This document shows positions 46,245 to 55,723 of a stretch of DNA of 64,000 nt, piece by piece; the stretch's first letter is position 1, and every line of letters starts with the position of its first letter. This DNA comes from Streptococcus cuniculi (GTDB lineage: Bacteria > Bacillota > Bacilli > Lactobacillales > Streptococcaceae): contig NZ_SPPD01000001.1 of NCBI RefSeq assembly GCF_004570575.1, positions 124,001 to 188,000 of the forward strand. Direction: 5' to 3'. The notes under the pieces are model-generated. The model was given only the letters and a program-made list of their open reading frames with translations, did not search any database and was not told the origin of the DNA. The position numbers and the translations under genes were made by a program.

Positions 46245-46980
46245 AGTAAATTTCCTCGATTTCTGCTGTATAGTTTCCATCTGCTTGATGAACAACCAGA
46301 GGCGGTAAAATCTTTAAGCCCTCCAAAGAACCGTCTTTTATAGCCTCGATCAGGAGCATATTGGCATCCTTATTCGCCTTTGGGTGGATAAACTGAATCC
46401 GCTTGGGAGCTAGGTTATAAGCCTTCATGGTATCAATAATCTCAAGGAAGCGATCGGGTCGATGTACCATAGCCAAGCGTCCATTTGATTTGAGCGCATG
46501 ACGGCTGACCGCACAAATTTCTTCTAGATTGGTGGTGATTTCATGGCGGGCTAATACATAATGCTCACTGGCTTTTAGGTTGGGTTGTTGTTCAATCTTG
46601 AAATAGGGTGGGTTACAGAGAATCAGGTCGACCTGCGAACGTGGCACATAATCTAGCAGGTGTTTGAGATCGTCATGCACCATCTCGACCTGTTCCTCTA
46701 ATTGATTGAGAGCGATCGAGCGTCTTGCCATATCTGCCAAGCGTCCTTGGATTTCAATCAGAGTAATCTTGGCCTTGGTTTGAGTAGAAGCAAAGAGACC
46801 GACTGCCCCATTTCCGCTACATAAATCCACGATAAGCCCTTTTTGGGGCAATTTTGGAAAGCGCGATAAAAGAACGCTATCAATAGAGTAGCTAAAGACT
46901 TCCTTATTTTGTATAATCTTGACATCGGTGGAAAAGAGCTGATCAATCCTCTCTCCAGCTTGTAATAGTGCTTTGTTCAT
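46231..46980 (-). CDS. tRNA m6A37 methyltransferase, TrmN6 (YfiC) type
   Basis: A 249-residue class I SAM-dependent methyltransferase. SAM motif [17 protein letters not shown] (near 45-60); catalytic NPPYF motif in [10 protein letters not shown] (near 125). It matches the YfiC/TrmN6 family that methylates A37 of tRNA-Val. Genes of this kind are regularly paired with a UPF0213 GIY-YIG gene, as here. Single promoter upstream; divergent from plsC. Confidence 0.88.
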   Translation of the reverse strand: MNKALLQAGERIDQLFSTDVKIIQNKEVFSYSIDSVLLSRFPKLPQKGLIVDLCSGNGAVGLFASTQTKAKITLIEIQGRLADMARRSIALNQLEEQVEMVHDDLKHLLDYVPRSQVDLILCNPPYFKIEQQPNLKASEHYVLARHEITTNLEEICAVSRHALKSNGRLAMVHRPDRFLEIIDTMKAYNLAPKRIQFIHPKANKDANMLLIEAIKDGSLEGLKILPPLVVHQADGNYTAEIEEIYFGKS

Positions 46981-47072
46981 TCATCTATTATAGCATATTG
47001 TTACGGCGGATGAAAAATCTTTGCTAGCTTCCAAAATATGGTATAATAGGAGGGAAATTAGCAAAGGAGAGT

Positions 47073-47822
47073 ATGATGTTTTATTCCTACCTACGAAGTT
47101 TATTAGTCTTTTTACTATGGGCTGTCAATGGCAATATTCATTATCATGATAGGGAGAAAATTTTGCCTCCAGATCAAAATTATATCTTGGTAGCACCCCA
47201 TCGAACCTTTTGGGATCCTGTCTTTTTAGGCTATGCTTCAGCACCTAAACAGTTTATTTTTATGGCTAAAAAAGAATTGTTCAAGGATCGAGGCTTTGGT
47301 TGGTGGATTAGTAAGTGTGGTGCCTTTCCCATTGACCGGGATAATCCGGGAACTGCAGCTATTAAATACCCCGTCAAAATGTTGAAAAAAAGCAATCGTT
47401 CCTTGGTGATGTTCCCATCAGGTAGTCGCCATTCCAGTGAATTAAAGGGTGGTGTAGCTGTCATTGCAAAGACTGCCAAGGTTAAGATTATGCCTGCAAC
47501 CTACATTGGACCAATGTCCCTGAAAAATCTATTGTTGGGAGATCGGATTGATGTTGCTTTTGGAAATCCAATCGATATTTCAGATATTAAACGCTTGGAT
47601 GATGCAGGTATCGCAGAAGTCACCAACCGCATTGAGACAGAATTTAATCGCTTGGACGACCTTGCCTGCTCTGCCCAGACAGGCAAGAAACGCTTGCCTT
47701 ACTGGACCTTCATTTACCGTGTGCCAGTCCTAATCCTTGTTGCTCTTATCTTGGGCTTGACCTACCTCTTTAGCTATCTAGCTAGTTTTGTCTGGAAACC
47801 AGATACGAATTTGGATAAATAA
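47073..47822 (+). CDS. plsC: 1-acyl-sn-glycerol-3-phosphate acyltransferase
   Basis: Makes phosphatidic acid from lysophosphatidic acid at the membrane inner face. 249 residues. Block I APHRTFWDP (H-x4-D) near 45; block II GGWWIS-type region; block III MFPSGSRH in place of the usual FPEGTRS; block IV MPATYIGP. One hydrophobic span near the start and one at the C-terminus (215-238). The start follows AAAGGAGAGT; two adjacent ATGs are possible. Confidence 0.9.
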   Translation: MMFYSYLRSLLVFLLWAVNGNIHYHDREKILPPDQNYILVAPHRTFWDPVFLGYASAPKQFIFMAKKELFKDRGFGWWISKCGAFPIDRDNPGTAAIKYPVKMLKKSNRSLVMFPSGSRHSSELKGGVAVIAKTAKVKIMPATYIGPMSLKNLLLGDRIDVAFGNPIDISDIKRLDDAGIAEVTNRIETEFNRLDDLACSAQTGKKRLPYWTFIYRVPVLILVALILGLTYLFSYLASFVWKPDTNLDK

Positions 47823-47876
47823 ATGAAAAAAGCTCGTTTCGTACGAGCTGACACCTAGCAGTAGAGATTAATAGTA

Positions 47877-47906
47877 GCGAGTCAATCCGTTTGACTCGCT
47901 TTTTCT
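47877..47906 (+). terminator. Terminator of plsC
   Basis: Stem AGCGAGTCAA/TTGACTCGCT with a four-base loop and TTTTTC. A second hairpin AGCTCGT/ACGAGCT at about 47831-47848 precedes it without a T-tract. Confidence 0.8.
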
Positions 47907-47931
47907 GGATAATATCGAAAGTTTCTTGGTC

Positions 47932-47946
47932 TATAATCGCTTCATG
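47932..47946 (+). promoter_or_regulatory. -10 box six bases before an ATG
   Basis: TATAAT at 47932-47937 followed by six bases and ATG (47944). Same spacing as at 17032 and 48501; suggests a leaderless mRNA. Confidence 0.5.
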
Positions 47947-48246
47947 AATATTTTTGAAAATCAGCCAATCTTTTCTTGGAAGGTCAATAGTTCTTTTGTC
48001 CTTAAATATGGCAGTTTCTCCACATTGCGGCTAGCGGAAATAGGCTTCAAACCAATTTCGATTCGGTGGCAGTCTGGCTTTACTACTGATTCTGATGATG
48101 ATTTAACTTTTGAATATAGTGCATTTTATTTAACCGATGTAGCCAAAGTCTTAATAGAGATTCCACAGATTGAAACTAATGATGATTTCTTCCGAAATTT
48201 GCTGGATACATTTAAGACTCATTCAAAATCAAAATTAGCCTCCTAA
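47944..48246 (+). CDS. Hypothetical 100-residue protein
   Basis: Encodes MNIFENQPIFSWKVNSSFVLKYGSFSTL... ending HSKSKLAS. It is soluble, without recognisable motif, membrane span or cysteine pair. Real-gene evidence is moderate: codon use looks normal and a TATAAT lies six bases before the ATG, but no ribosome site exists. It is placed between plsC and a hairpin repeat at the left border of the restriction cassette, so it may be part of that island or a remnant of the insertion site. Confidence 0.5.
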   Translation: MNIFENQPIFSWKVNSSFVLKYGSFSTLRLAEIGFKPISIRWQSGFTTDSDDDLTFEYSAFYLTDVAKVLIEIPQIETNDDFFRNLLDTFKTHSKSKLAS

Positions 48247-48256
48247 CGCTTCTTTC

Positions 48257-48375
48257 GCTATAGTGGTATTCTTATCATTATGATAAGAACGGACTTTTTT
48301 TGAGACCTTAGGCTCAAAAAGTAGCAATGAAACTCCGAAGGAGGTTGCTTGCGTCTGCACTTTTCATGGAAGAAG
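48257..48375 (+). repeat. Three-hairpin repeat, copy 2
   Basis: CTATAGTGGTA, then hairpin 1 TTCTTATCA/TGATAAGAA (48269-48289), hairpin 2 TTTTTTGAG/CTCAAAAA (48295-48320), hairpin 3 AACTCC/GGAGGTT (48331-48346), ending GCTTGCGTCTGCA. It is the left flank of the restriction cassette. Confidence 0.7.
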
Positions 48376-48455
48376 CAAAAAGTAATTTTTGAAGTTGAAT
48401 AAGTATAAAGAATGTTTTGCTGGGGATAGGACTGTTACGGAGATTTATGATGTAG

Positions 48456-49365
<910 letters not shown>

Positions 49366-49367
<2 letters not shown>

Positions 49368-49373
49368 CGAATA
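49366..49373 (+). promoter_or_regulatory. Candidate cin-box (SigX/ComX) before the second methylase
   Basis: AACGAATA, seven of eight bases of the streptococcal competence box TACGAATA, 20 nt before the methylase start and just after the end of the first methylase. In pneumococcal DpnII the dpnA gene is known to be a late competence gene with such a box at this place. Confidence 0.6.
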
Positions 49374-49392
49374 TAAGTATGGAGGTATTTTA

Positions 49393-50154
49393 ATGACCAA
49401 GCCATACTACCATAAAGAAAATGCCATTCTCGTTCATGCCGATACCTTTGAATTTTTAGAAAAAATGAAGTCCGAAAGCATGGATATGATATTTGCCGAC
49501 CCACCTTACTTTTTGAGTAATGGAGGGATGTCAAATTCGGGAGGACGAGTTGTTTCTGTTAATAAGGGGGACTGGGATAAAATATCATCACTTGAAGAAA
49601 AACATAACTTTAATCGTCGCTGGATTCGATTAGCTAAACAAGCTCTAAAACCCAATGGAACTATTTGGATTTCAGGAAGTTTTCACAATATCTATTCTGT
49701 AGGAATGGCGTTAGAGCAAGAAGGTTTCAAGATACTGAATAATATAACATGGCAGAAAACAAATCCCGCACCTAATCTTTCGTGTCGCTACTTCACACAT
49801 TCTACGGAGACGATTCTTTGGGCAAGAAAAGATGACAAAAAAGCTCGTCACTACTATAATTATGATTTGATGAAAGAGCTGAATGGCGGAAAGCAGATGA
49901 AAGATGTCTGGACGGGTGGATTAACAGCAAAATCAGAAAAATGGGCTGGCAAGCATCCAACCCAAAAACCAGAATATCTTTTAGAGCGAATAATCTTAGC
50001 TAGCACAAAAGAAAATGACTATATTCTAGATCCTTTTGTTGGTAGTGGAACGACAGGAGTAGTAGCAAAGAAATTAGGTCGCAGATTTATTGGGATTGAT
50101 GCTGAACTAGATTACTTAAAAATAGCTAAGTTAAGATTGGAAAGGAAAATATGA
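49393..50154 (+). CDS. dpnA: Second GATC adenine methyltransferase (DpnA/SsuMB-like)
   Basis: A 253-residue beta-class adenine methylase: catalytic FADPPYFLSNGG near residue 37, C-terminal SAM motif ILDPFVGSGTTGVVAKKLGRRFIGID near 215-240. In pneumococcus DpnA methylates single-stranded GATC and protects incoming transforming DNA. The start at 49393 follows GGAGGT; an alternative start at 49357 (overlapping the first methylase) adds 12 residues. Two starts would fit two transcripts, one from the cassette promoter and one from the cin-box. Overlaps the next gene by 4 nt. Confidence 0.92.
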   Translation: MTKPYYHKENAILVHADTFEFLEKMKSESMDMIFADPPYFLSNGGMSNSGGRVVSVNKGDWDKISSLEEKHNFNRRWIRLAKQALKPNGTIWISGSFHNIYSVGMALEQEGFKILNNITWQKTNPAPNLSCRYFTHSTETILWARKDDKKARHYYNYDLMKELNGGKQMKDVWTGGLTAKSEKWAGKHPTQKPEYLLERIILASTKENDYILDPFVGSGTTGVVAKKLGRRFIGIDAELDYLKIAKLRLERKI

Positions 50155-50765
50155 AAAAAGGCGGTATTGGAGGAGCAAATACTAAAACGGGATTAGCTTT
50201 CGAATTAAAGACGGACTTCCCAACATTCTTAAATCAACAATCAGGTTATAGTATTGAAAATATAGACTATAATACAACAAGGAGAAACGACGGGACAATT
50301 ATTAGAGGCACTAAACTACGTTCGAAACCTCTTCGGTGGAAGATTAGCTTTTTAGGTGAAGAGGTCGGACAAATTTTTCAAAAAGATGGCCTCTATAGGT
50401 ATTTTGATGAAATTGATGGTTACGATTACACTAAAATTATATCAGCTAAATTACTACCAGATGAAGCAATATTCGTAATTAATAGTAACACTGTCTATAT
50501 TATCGAAAAGAAAACGCAAAGTGGCGGCGGAAGTGTTGATGAGAAGTTGCAAACTTGTGATTTTAAATTAAAGCAATATAAAAAATTGTTTTCTCCCTTG
50601 AACAAAGAGGCGAACTACAGCTACTTATTAGACAAAGATTGGTTTGAGCAATCTAGATATAAAGATGTTTTAGACTATATAATAAGTGTTGGCTGTAAAT
50701 ACTATTTTAATTTTATTCCACTGGATGTAATTGGGTTACCGCTACCATTAAAGGAGGAAAACTAA
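50151..50765 (+). CDS. Restriction endonuclease, SsuRA-like GATC isoschizomer
   Basis: A 204-residue protein with a PD-(D/E)XK-like core: DEAIFVINSNTVYIIEKKTQ followed by SGGGSVDEKLQTC (about residues 104-140). By position and size it matches the first endonuclease of the S. suis SsuDAT1I system (two methylases, two endonucleases, all for GATC), as I remember that system. The GATC specificity is inferred from the neighbours. The ATG overlaps the methylase stop; the next gene starts 3 nt after its stop. Confidence 0.72.
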   Translation: MKKGGIGGANTKTGLAFELKTDFPTFLNQQSGYSIENIDYNTTRRNDGTIIRGTKLRSKPLRWKISFLGEEVGQIFQKDGLYRYFDEIDGYDYTKIISAKLLPDEAIFVINSNTVYIIEKKTQSGGGSVDEKLQTCDFKLKQYKKLFSPLNKEANYSYLLDKDWFEQSRYKDVLDYIISVGCKYYFNFIPLDVIGLPLPLKEEN

Positions 50766-50767
50766 TA

Positions 50768-51676
50768 ATGACATTCCAAAATTATATAACAAGGACACCA
50801 GATGAGAGATTATCTATCTTTCTAAACTCATTATCGATTACTAATCGAACGCCAGAATACTATGTTAATTGGGCGAAAGTTGAACGAGAGACACGAAAAT
50901 TTGAGATAGAATTAAATACCCTAAATTATCTAATCGGTAAAAAAGACATCTATAATGAAGCCCTGATGTTATTCACTAAACAACCAGAGTTATTAAAAGC
51001 TATTCCAAGTTTGATTGCTAGTCGAGATACAATCTTGGATATATTAAGTATTGATGATAGTGATGAAATGAGTTTTGAGAGGCTAAACTTTTCTAAGATA
51101 ACTAAAGACCGAATTGTAGATTATGTTGATTTTGCAGAACAATCCGGTTTGCTTAACTTTCTCCAAAATAAAGCAAATCGCTCTCTAGTAGATTATGTTT
51201 ATGGAGTTGAAGCTGGCTTGGATAGTAACGCTCGTAAAAATCGTAGCGGTACAACTATGGAGGGGATCTTAGAGCGGCATGTTGCGAAGATAGCTAAAGA
51301 ACAAGGACTTGAATGGAAAGCTCAAGCAACCGCTCCATTCATTAAGTCAAATTGGAATATTGAGGTACCTGTTGATAAATCGGAGCGACGCTTTGATGTC
51401 GCTGTTTATTCTAAGGAGCGTCATAAAGTTTGGCTTATTGAAACAAATTACTATGGCGGTGGTGGAAGCAAGCTTAAGGCTGTTGCTGGTGAATTTACTG
51501 AACTTAGTCAGTTTGTTAAAAACTCAAAAGATGATGTTGAATTTGTTTGGGTAACAGACGGACAAGGTTGGAAAACTGCTCGCTTACCGCTCTCGGAAGC
51601 TTTTGGGCATATTCAAAATGTTTTTAACTTGAGTATGCTGAAAGAGGAATTTTTATATGAACTATTTAAGAAATAA
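50768..51676 (+). CDS. dpnB: DpnII/MboI-family GATC restriction endonuclease
   Basis: Cleaves unmethylated GATC. The 302 residues match R.DpnII: GTTMEGILERHVAKIA, then the nuclease core RRFDVAVYSKERHKVWLIETNYYGGGGSKLKAVAGEF (Asp ... Glu-x-Asn) near 215-250, and HIQNVFNLSMLKEEFL at the C-terminus. Last gene of the cassette. Together with the preceding gene, the system carries two different nucleases for one site, an arrangement also known in S. suis SsuDAT1I. Confidence 0.92.
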   Translation: MTFQNYITRTPDERLSIFLNSLSITNRTPEYYVNWAKVERETRKFEIELNTLNYLIGKKDIYNEALMLFTKQPELLKAIPSLIASRDTILDILSIDDSDEMSFERLNFSKITKDRIVDYVDFAEQSGLLNFLQNKANRSLVDYVYGVEAGLDSNARKNRSGTTMEGILERHVAKIAKEQGLEWKAQATAPFIKSNWNIEVPVDKSERRFDVAVYSKERHKVWLIETNYYGGGGSKLKAVAGEFTELSQFVKNSKDDVEFVWVTDGQGWKTARLPLSEAFGHIQNVFNLSMLKEEFLYELFKK

Positions 51677-51689
51677 CTCATGATGCTAT

Positions 51690-52799
51690 ATGGCAATGAA
51701 GATTGATTTTAAAGATAAATCTTTTATTAAGGTATTTTTTAATCAAAGAGGGTATGTTCTTGATTTTTCTAATTCGACTATTATCAGTTTCACTTTTGAC
51801 TCTATAGTTATCGATATTCAAGGAAAATATCAATTATCGAAAGGAAAATCTTTTGAAACATTTATAGATGAAGATCTCGATGACTTAGTCCTAAAATTAT
51901 CTTTAGATTTACTTCAATACTATGAAAATCTTCCGGAATCATCATTGGAGAAAAACGACGAAAGAAATACTCGATTCGAAAGACTCAAGAAACGTCTTCT
52001 ATATTATCCAGATATTGCTACTGAATATTTTTCAGAGATTACACAAAACTTGTCTTCTTACTTTGATAGTTCTTATATAGATAAGCAAATTTCAATTATG
52101 CTGAGTATGATAAAAGAATCTCCTTCAAATTCAATCGGTAAAGCAAAGGAACTGTTGGAGTTGTGTTTCAAACATATATTAGATCGAGAAAATATTGAAT
52201 ATAGTAACTCTGCTATAATGATTTGGTTTTAAAATAGTAAGATAAATTGTATCGGTGTTACCATTCATTTGCCTTCCATATATGGTTGCTTCATAATGTC
52301 CCATTGCTGGTATTTTCTGCAATGATTACAGGCGGCGAAGTCGTCACAGCTAGCACTTTCCGCAGTGGTGAAAACACTAAAACGATTACGTTTTAGTGTG
52401 AGAGGCTTGGCAAGAGCTAGGCTTGCCAGGAAGGAATGGAACTCCGAAGGAGGTCGCTTCCGCCTACATTACATTAAGACAAATGCTAACAAAAAATACT
52501 AAATAAATACTAAACATACTAATATTTCAACTCTTCAAAAGAAAGTATTCAAGTTATTAAATCTTGATACAAGTCATAATATTTCTGCTAAGAATAACGA
52601 TGACGTAAAACGAGTTTTGAGCGGATTAAATCAAATAATAGGTGGTATAAATAACCTTCGAAATGATAAGGGAGATGGTCACGGAAAGAGGGTTGCTTTC
52701 AAAGAACTACCATCAAGATACGATACTTTAGTTGTTAATTCGTCAATAACCTTAATAAATTTTATATGGAATACTTATTCTGAGAGAAAATATAGATAA
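51690..52799 (+). pseudogene. AbiJ-like abortive-infection gene broken by a repeat
   Basis: The 5' part (51690-52211) encodes an AbiJ_NTD3-like domain (SFIKVFFNQRGYVLDFSNS...IVIDIQGKY) and the start of an Abi_C-type C-terminal domain (IGKAKELLELCFKHILDRENIEYSNSA). The frame then runs into about 270 bp of hairpin repeat. After it the C-terminal domain resumes (LRQMLTKNTK, then ISTLQKKVFKLL...VKRVLSGLNQIIGGINNLRNDKGDGHGKR...VVNSSITLINFIW). An 11-bp tandem duplication (AAATACTAAAT twice, about 52495-52516) adds a second frameshift. The original gene encoded about 280 residues and probably gave phage defence beside the restriction system. It is almost certainly inactive here. Confidence 0.78.
52212..52482 (+). 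repeat. Inserted sequence containing three-hairpin repeat, copy 3
   Basis: Contains hairpin 1 ACACTAAAACG/CGTTTTAGTGT (52374-52399), hairpin 2 TGGCAAG/CTTGCCA (52408-52428) and hairpin 3 AACTCC/GGAGGT (52440-52454), then CGCTTCCGCCTACA. The spacing and linkers match the copies at 27367 and 48257 while the stems differ. The left 150 bp (52212-52360) are of unknown origin. Confidence 0.65.
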
Positions 52800-52802
52800 A
52801 AA

Positions 52803-52827
52803 AAAAACGGACAACTGCCGTTTTTAA
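52803..52827. terminator. Terminator at the end of the defence island
   Basis: Stem AAAAACGG/CCGTTTTT with a seven-base loop. Confidence 0.75.
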
Positions 52828-52875
52828 CTTCTATGAGGTGTGTGAATTTAGATGATTTTGACTACTGAACGTCAG

Positions 52876-52898
52876 ACTCGTTTTGTACGAGTTTTTTT
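52876..52898 (+). terminator. Second terminator before the PTS regulator
   Basis: Stem ACTCGT/ACGAGT with a five-base loop and seven T. Confidence 0.7.
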
Positions 52899-52922
52899 GA
52901 TCACAGACCTCAAGTCATATGT

Positions 52923-52969
52923 TATAATCGGTGTCTGATTTGCTGCAAGAAGTTCTTGCAGCTTTTTGT
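52923..52969 (+). promoter_or_regulatory. -10 box followed by a perfect terminator hairpin
   Basis: TATAAT at 52923-52928, then GCTGCAAGAA/TTCTTGCAGC with a one-base centre and TTTTTG at 52942-52967. If this -10 is active it would give a very short terminated RNA. It could otherwise be an attenuator for the regulator gene 75 nt downstream. Confidence 0.45.
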
Positions 52970-52983
52970 TATTTACAAAGACA

Positions 52984-53011
52984 TTGATAGCGGTTACAAT
53001 TTGTATATAAG
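52984..53011 (+). promoter_or_regulatory. cre site overlapping the PTS regulator promoter
   Basis: TGATAGCGGTTACA at 52985-52998 matches the CcpA consensus at all but one position. It overlaps TTGATA (52984-52989), the -35 of a promoter whose -10 is TATAAG (53006-53011). CcpA bound here would repress the operon when glucose is present. Confidence 0.7.
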
Positions 53012-53043
53012 CAAGCAGCGCTGAGTGATGATGGAGGTGAGAA

Positions 53044-54933
53044 ATGCTTACCCAAAGACAGATAAAATTAGTGAGAATGATGAAAGGAGAACGAAGTCCC
53101 AAGCAAGCAGCTTATTTTGCAAGTAAGCTAGGTGTTTCGGTGAGGACAATCCATAAAGAGATTCGTCATCTAGAACAGAGGGGAATCGTATTTGAAAAAC
53201 GGAGAGGCGTAGGAATCTCCCTAGTGAGCTCTGAAGATTTACTGGAGGGAGTAGATGTTCATGATTGTCAAGTTACGCGCCGTATTGATATCATGCAAGA
53301 CTTGTTATTTCAAAACAAGCAAACGAGCTTTAATGATTTAGCAGAGCGATACTTTGTCAGTAAAAGTTCCATCAAGCAAGATCTAGAAACGATTACCTTG
53401 ATGCTACTTCGTGGAACGAGTGGCGAGCTGTTAAGTAATCACCATGGAACTCGATTGGTCTTTCCAACGACAGAGGACAAGATCACAGCATTTGTAAATT
53501 TTAACCAATATATCATTGAACAGAATGACTTTGCAAATGGGACGAAGACGCCGGATATTATCAATAGTCTGCTTCCTTATTATACTAGAGAGATGATTCA
53601 GGTTTGTTCCAATGTACTCTATACCTATGTTAGGGAAAATGTCCATGCCATCTCAGAAGTTTATATCCAGCATTGTCTAACCTTTCTAATTGCTCAAGTT
53701 TATCAACTGAGCCAAGGTGAGCATAGTGTAGGAAAAGCCTCCTTGTTTCATCAGAAGGCAGATGCCTTTTACATGGATAGTGCAGTGAGGATTCTCCATA
53801 AGATTTCTCTCAGGTTGGATGTAGAATATGCCAATGAAGATGTGGAGTATCTTTCTCAAAAATTGCTACTCTATCGCTTTGAACCCATGCCAAGGCAGTA
53901 TGTAGATAGTAAGCTAGTGACGGGCTTGATTGAACGGGTCTCTCAGGCTTTACATGTCGATTTTTCAAACGATACGACTCTACTAGAACAATTGACAGTG
54001 CATATTCCACCCATGTTGTCACGCTTACGCTCGCATACCCTTGTCAAAAATCCCTTTACCGAGCAGATAAAACTGGAATGTTCGATTGTCTTCAATGTCT
54101 TATGGCTGGCTGTTTCAGATTTTAGTGAAACGATTGGTCAGGAATTTAATGAAGATGAGATTGCTTTTTTAACCATTTACTTCCAATTAGCCTTGGAAAA
54201 AATTGGAGTGAGTCGCAAAATCCTGGTGGTCTGTTCAACTGGAATTGTCACTTCTGAATTATTGATTCATCGGATCAAAAATAATCTACCATCGCTTGAC
54301 AAGGTGGAGGTAGCTTCATCGATGGAGGCGGCCCAGTTGGACTTGGAAGCCTATGATATCATTCTGACAACGATTCCTTTACAGCAGAAAGCATCGCATA
54401 TTTATTTCGTTTCGCCTTTAATCAGTGAGCAGGAATTATCAAAGCTTCTGAATGCTCACACGACTAGAACATCTTTCAGTTCAAAGAGAAAGCCTTCCAA
54501 TTTAGCTGCCTATCTGTCAGAGAATCTTATTTTTTATCACGATCATTATCATTCTTCGGCAGAGGCCATTCAAGCCTTGAGTCATACCTTAGCAGATAGA
54601 GGCTTTGTAACAGAGGGCTTTCAACAGACCATGTTAGACCGAGAAGAATTTGGCAATACAGATTTGCCGATTGGCGTTGCGATTCCTCATGGAAAACCGC
54701 AAGAGGTACAGCAGACATTTGTTGCGATTGTAAAGAGTTCAAAAAAATTTAAATGGAAAGATTATTTTGTTGATTTGATTTTTATTATTGGGATTAGCCC
54801 CAGTGATATGTCCAAGACCAAATCAATCATCTCTGGTATTTATGAATTGATTCATACAGATGAAAGGCTGACTGCTTTGCGCCATGCGAAAAATAGAACG
54901 GAGGTTTTAAAAATTGTGTATGAAAGAGCATAG
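53044..54933 (+). CDS. PRD-containing transcriptional activator, MtlR/LicR type
   Basis: A 629-residue multidomain regulator: N-terminal helix-turn-helix domains (1-160: ASKLGVSVRTIHKEIRHLEQRG, YFVSKSSIKQDLETITLML), two PTS regulation domains (about 180-390), an EIIB-like domain with VCSTGIVTSELL (Cys near 400), and an EIIA-like domain with IGVAIPHGKPQE (His near 543). Such proteins activate PTS operons according to phosphorylation at PRD, EIIB and EIIA residues. Ribosome site GGAGGTGAG. First gene of the operon that it probably controls. Confidence 0.93.
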   Translation: MLTQRQIKLVRMMKGERSPKQAAYFASKLGVSVRTIHKEIRHLEQRGIVFEKRRGVGISLVSSEDLLEGVDVHDCQVTRRIDIMQDLLFQNKQTSFNDLAERYFVSKSSIKQDLETITLMLLRGTSGELLSNHHGTRLVFPTTEDKITAFVNFNQYIIEQNDFANGTKTPDIINSLLPYYTREMIQVCSNVLYTYVRENVHAISEVYIQHCLTFLIAQVYQLSQGEHSVGKASLFHQKADAFYMDSAVRILHKISLRLDVEYANEDVEYLSQKLLLYRFEPMPRQYVDSKLVTGLIERVSQALHVDFSNDTTLLEQLTVHIPPMLSRLRSHTLVKNPFTEQIKLECSIVFNVLWLAVSDFSETIGQEFNEDEIAFLTIYFQLALEKIGVSRKILVVCSTGIVTSELLIHRIKNNLPSLDKVEVASSMEAAQLDLEAYDIILTTIPLQQKASHIYFVSPLISEQELSKLLNAHTTRTSFSSKRKPSNLAAYLSENLIFYHDHYHSSAEAIQALSHTLADRGFVTEGFQQTMLDREEFGNTDLPIGVAIPHGKPQEVQQTFVAIVKSSKKFKWKDYFVDLIFIIGISPSDMSKTKSIISGIYELIHTDERLTALRHAKNRTEVLKIVYERA

Positions 54934-55378
54934 TATTCTACATGAAGAATTGATTTTTATGGATGAGGAGTTGGCAACGAAAAAAGGAGTGATTCAAGCG
55001 ATTACAGTTCAGGCACATCAGCTGGGATATGTGACAGACGGAACTATATTTATGGATGCTGTGCTGGCGCGTGAAGAAGAGGTGCCGACAGCGATTGGAT
55101 ATGGGATTGCCATTCCTCATGGCAAAACAGATGCAGTTGCAAAACCTTTCATTGCTTTTTTAAGGACAGGAGCGCCCTTTGAGTGGACACAAGGACACGA
55201 GGAAGCGGTCCAGCTCATCTTTCTCATCGGAGTTCCTCAGACGGGAACAGAAAAATTACACTTGCGCTTTATTTCGCAAGTCAGTAAAAAATTGCTAGAC
55301 GAAGACTTTCGTCATCAATTACTAAGCATTGGTAACAAAACAACTCTCTTCGAACGATTGCGTTCGATAGACATTTAG
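54920..55378 (+). CDS. PTS EIIA component, fructose/mannitol type
   Basis: A 152-residue EIIA domain of the Fru family; the phosphorylated His is in GYGIAIPHGKTDA (near 64). It receives phosphate from HPr and passes it to EIIB. The start ATG at 54920 overlaps the end of the regulator gene by 14 nt. Followed by separate EIIB and EIIC genes. Sugar is not identifiable from EIIA. Confidence 0.9.
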   Translation: MKEHSILHEELIFMDEELATKKGVIQAITVQAHQLGYVTDGTIFMDAVLAREEEVPTAIGYGIAIPHGKTDAVAKPFIAFLRTGAPFEWTQGHEEAVQLIFLIGVPQTGTEKLHLRFISQVSKKLLDEDFRHQLLSIGNKTTLFERLRSIDI

Positions 55379-55389
55379 GAGGAAATAGT

Positions 55390-55704
55390 ATGAAAGTCGT
55401 TGCTGTAACAGCCTGTCCGACAGGCATCGCCCATACTTATATGGCTCAAGAAGCAATTGAAAAAGAGTGTCGGAAGCGGGGGTATGAGGTTCAAGTGGAG
55501 ACACAAGGAGGCATGGGCATTGAGCAGGAATTGGAGCAAGATCAGATTGATCAAGCAGATGTTGTGATTTTAGCCATCGCCGTTGAGATTGAAGGTCAGG
55601 ATCGCTTTGATGAAAAGCGTGAGGAAGGCAAGGTGTTGCTGGTTGATCCAGGCGAAGCCATCCGTCATCCAGATCAGGTCTTAGACCAAGCAGAAGCACT
55701 ATAA
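55390..55704 (+). CDS. PTS EIIB component, fructose type
   Basis: A 104-residue EIIB of the Fru family: VVAVTACPTGIAHTYMAQEAIE, with the phosphorylated Cys at residue 9. It transfers phosphate from EIIA to the sugar crossing EIIC. Ribosome site TTAGGAGGAAATAGT. Separate EIIA/EIIB/EIIC genes distinguish this from the fused fructose transporter. Confidence 0.92.
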   Translation: MKVVAVTACPTGIAHTYMAQEAIEKECRKRGYEVQVETQGGMGIEQELEQDQIDQADVVILAIAVEIEGQDRFDEKREEGKVLLVDPGEAIRHPDQVLDQAEAL

Positions 55705-55723
55705 ACACAAAAGGAGAATAACC

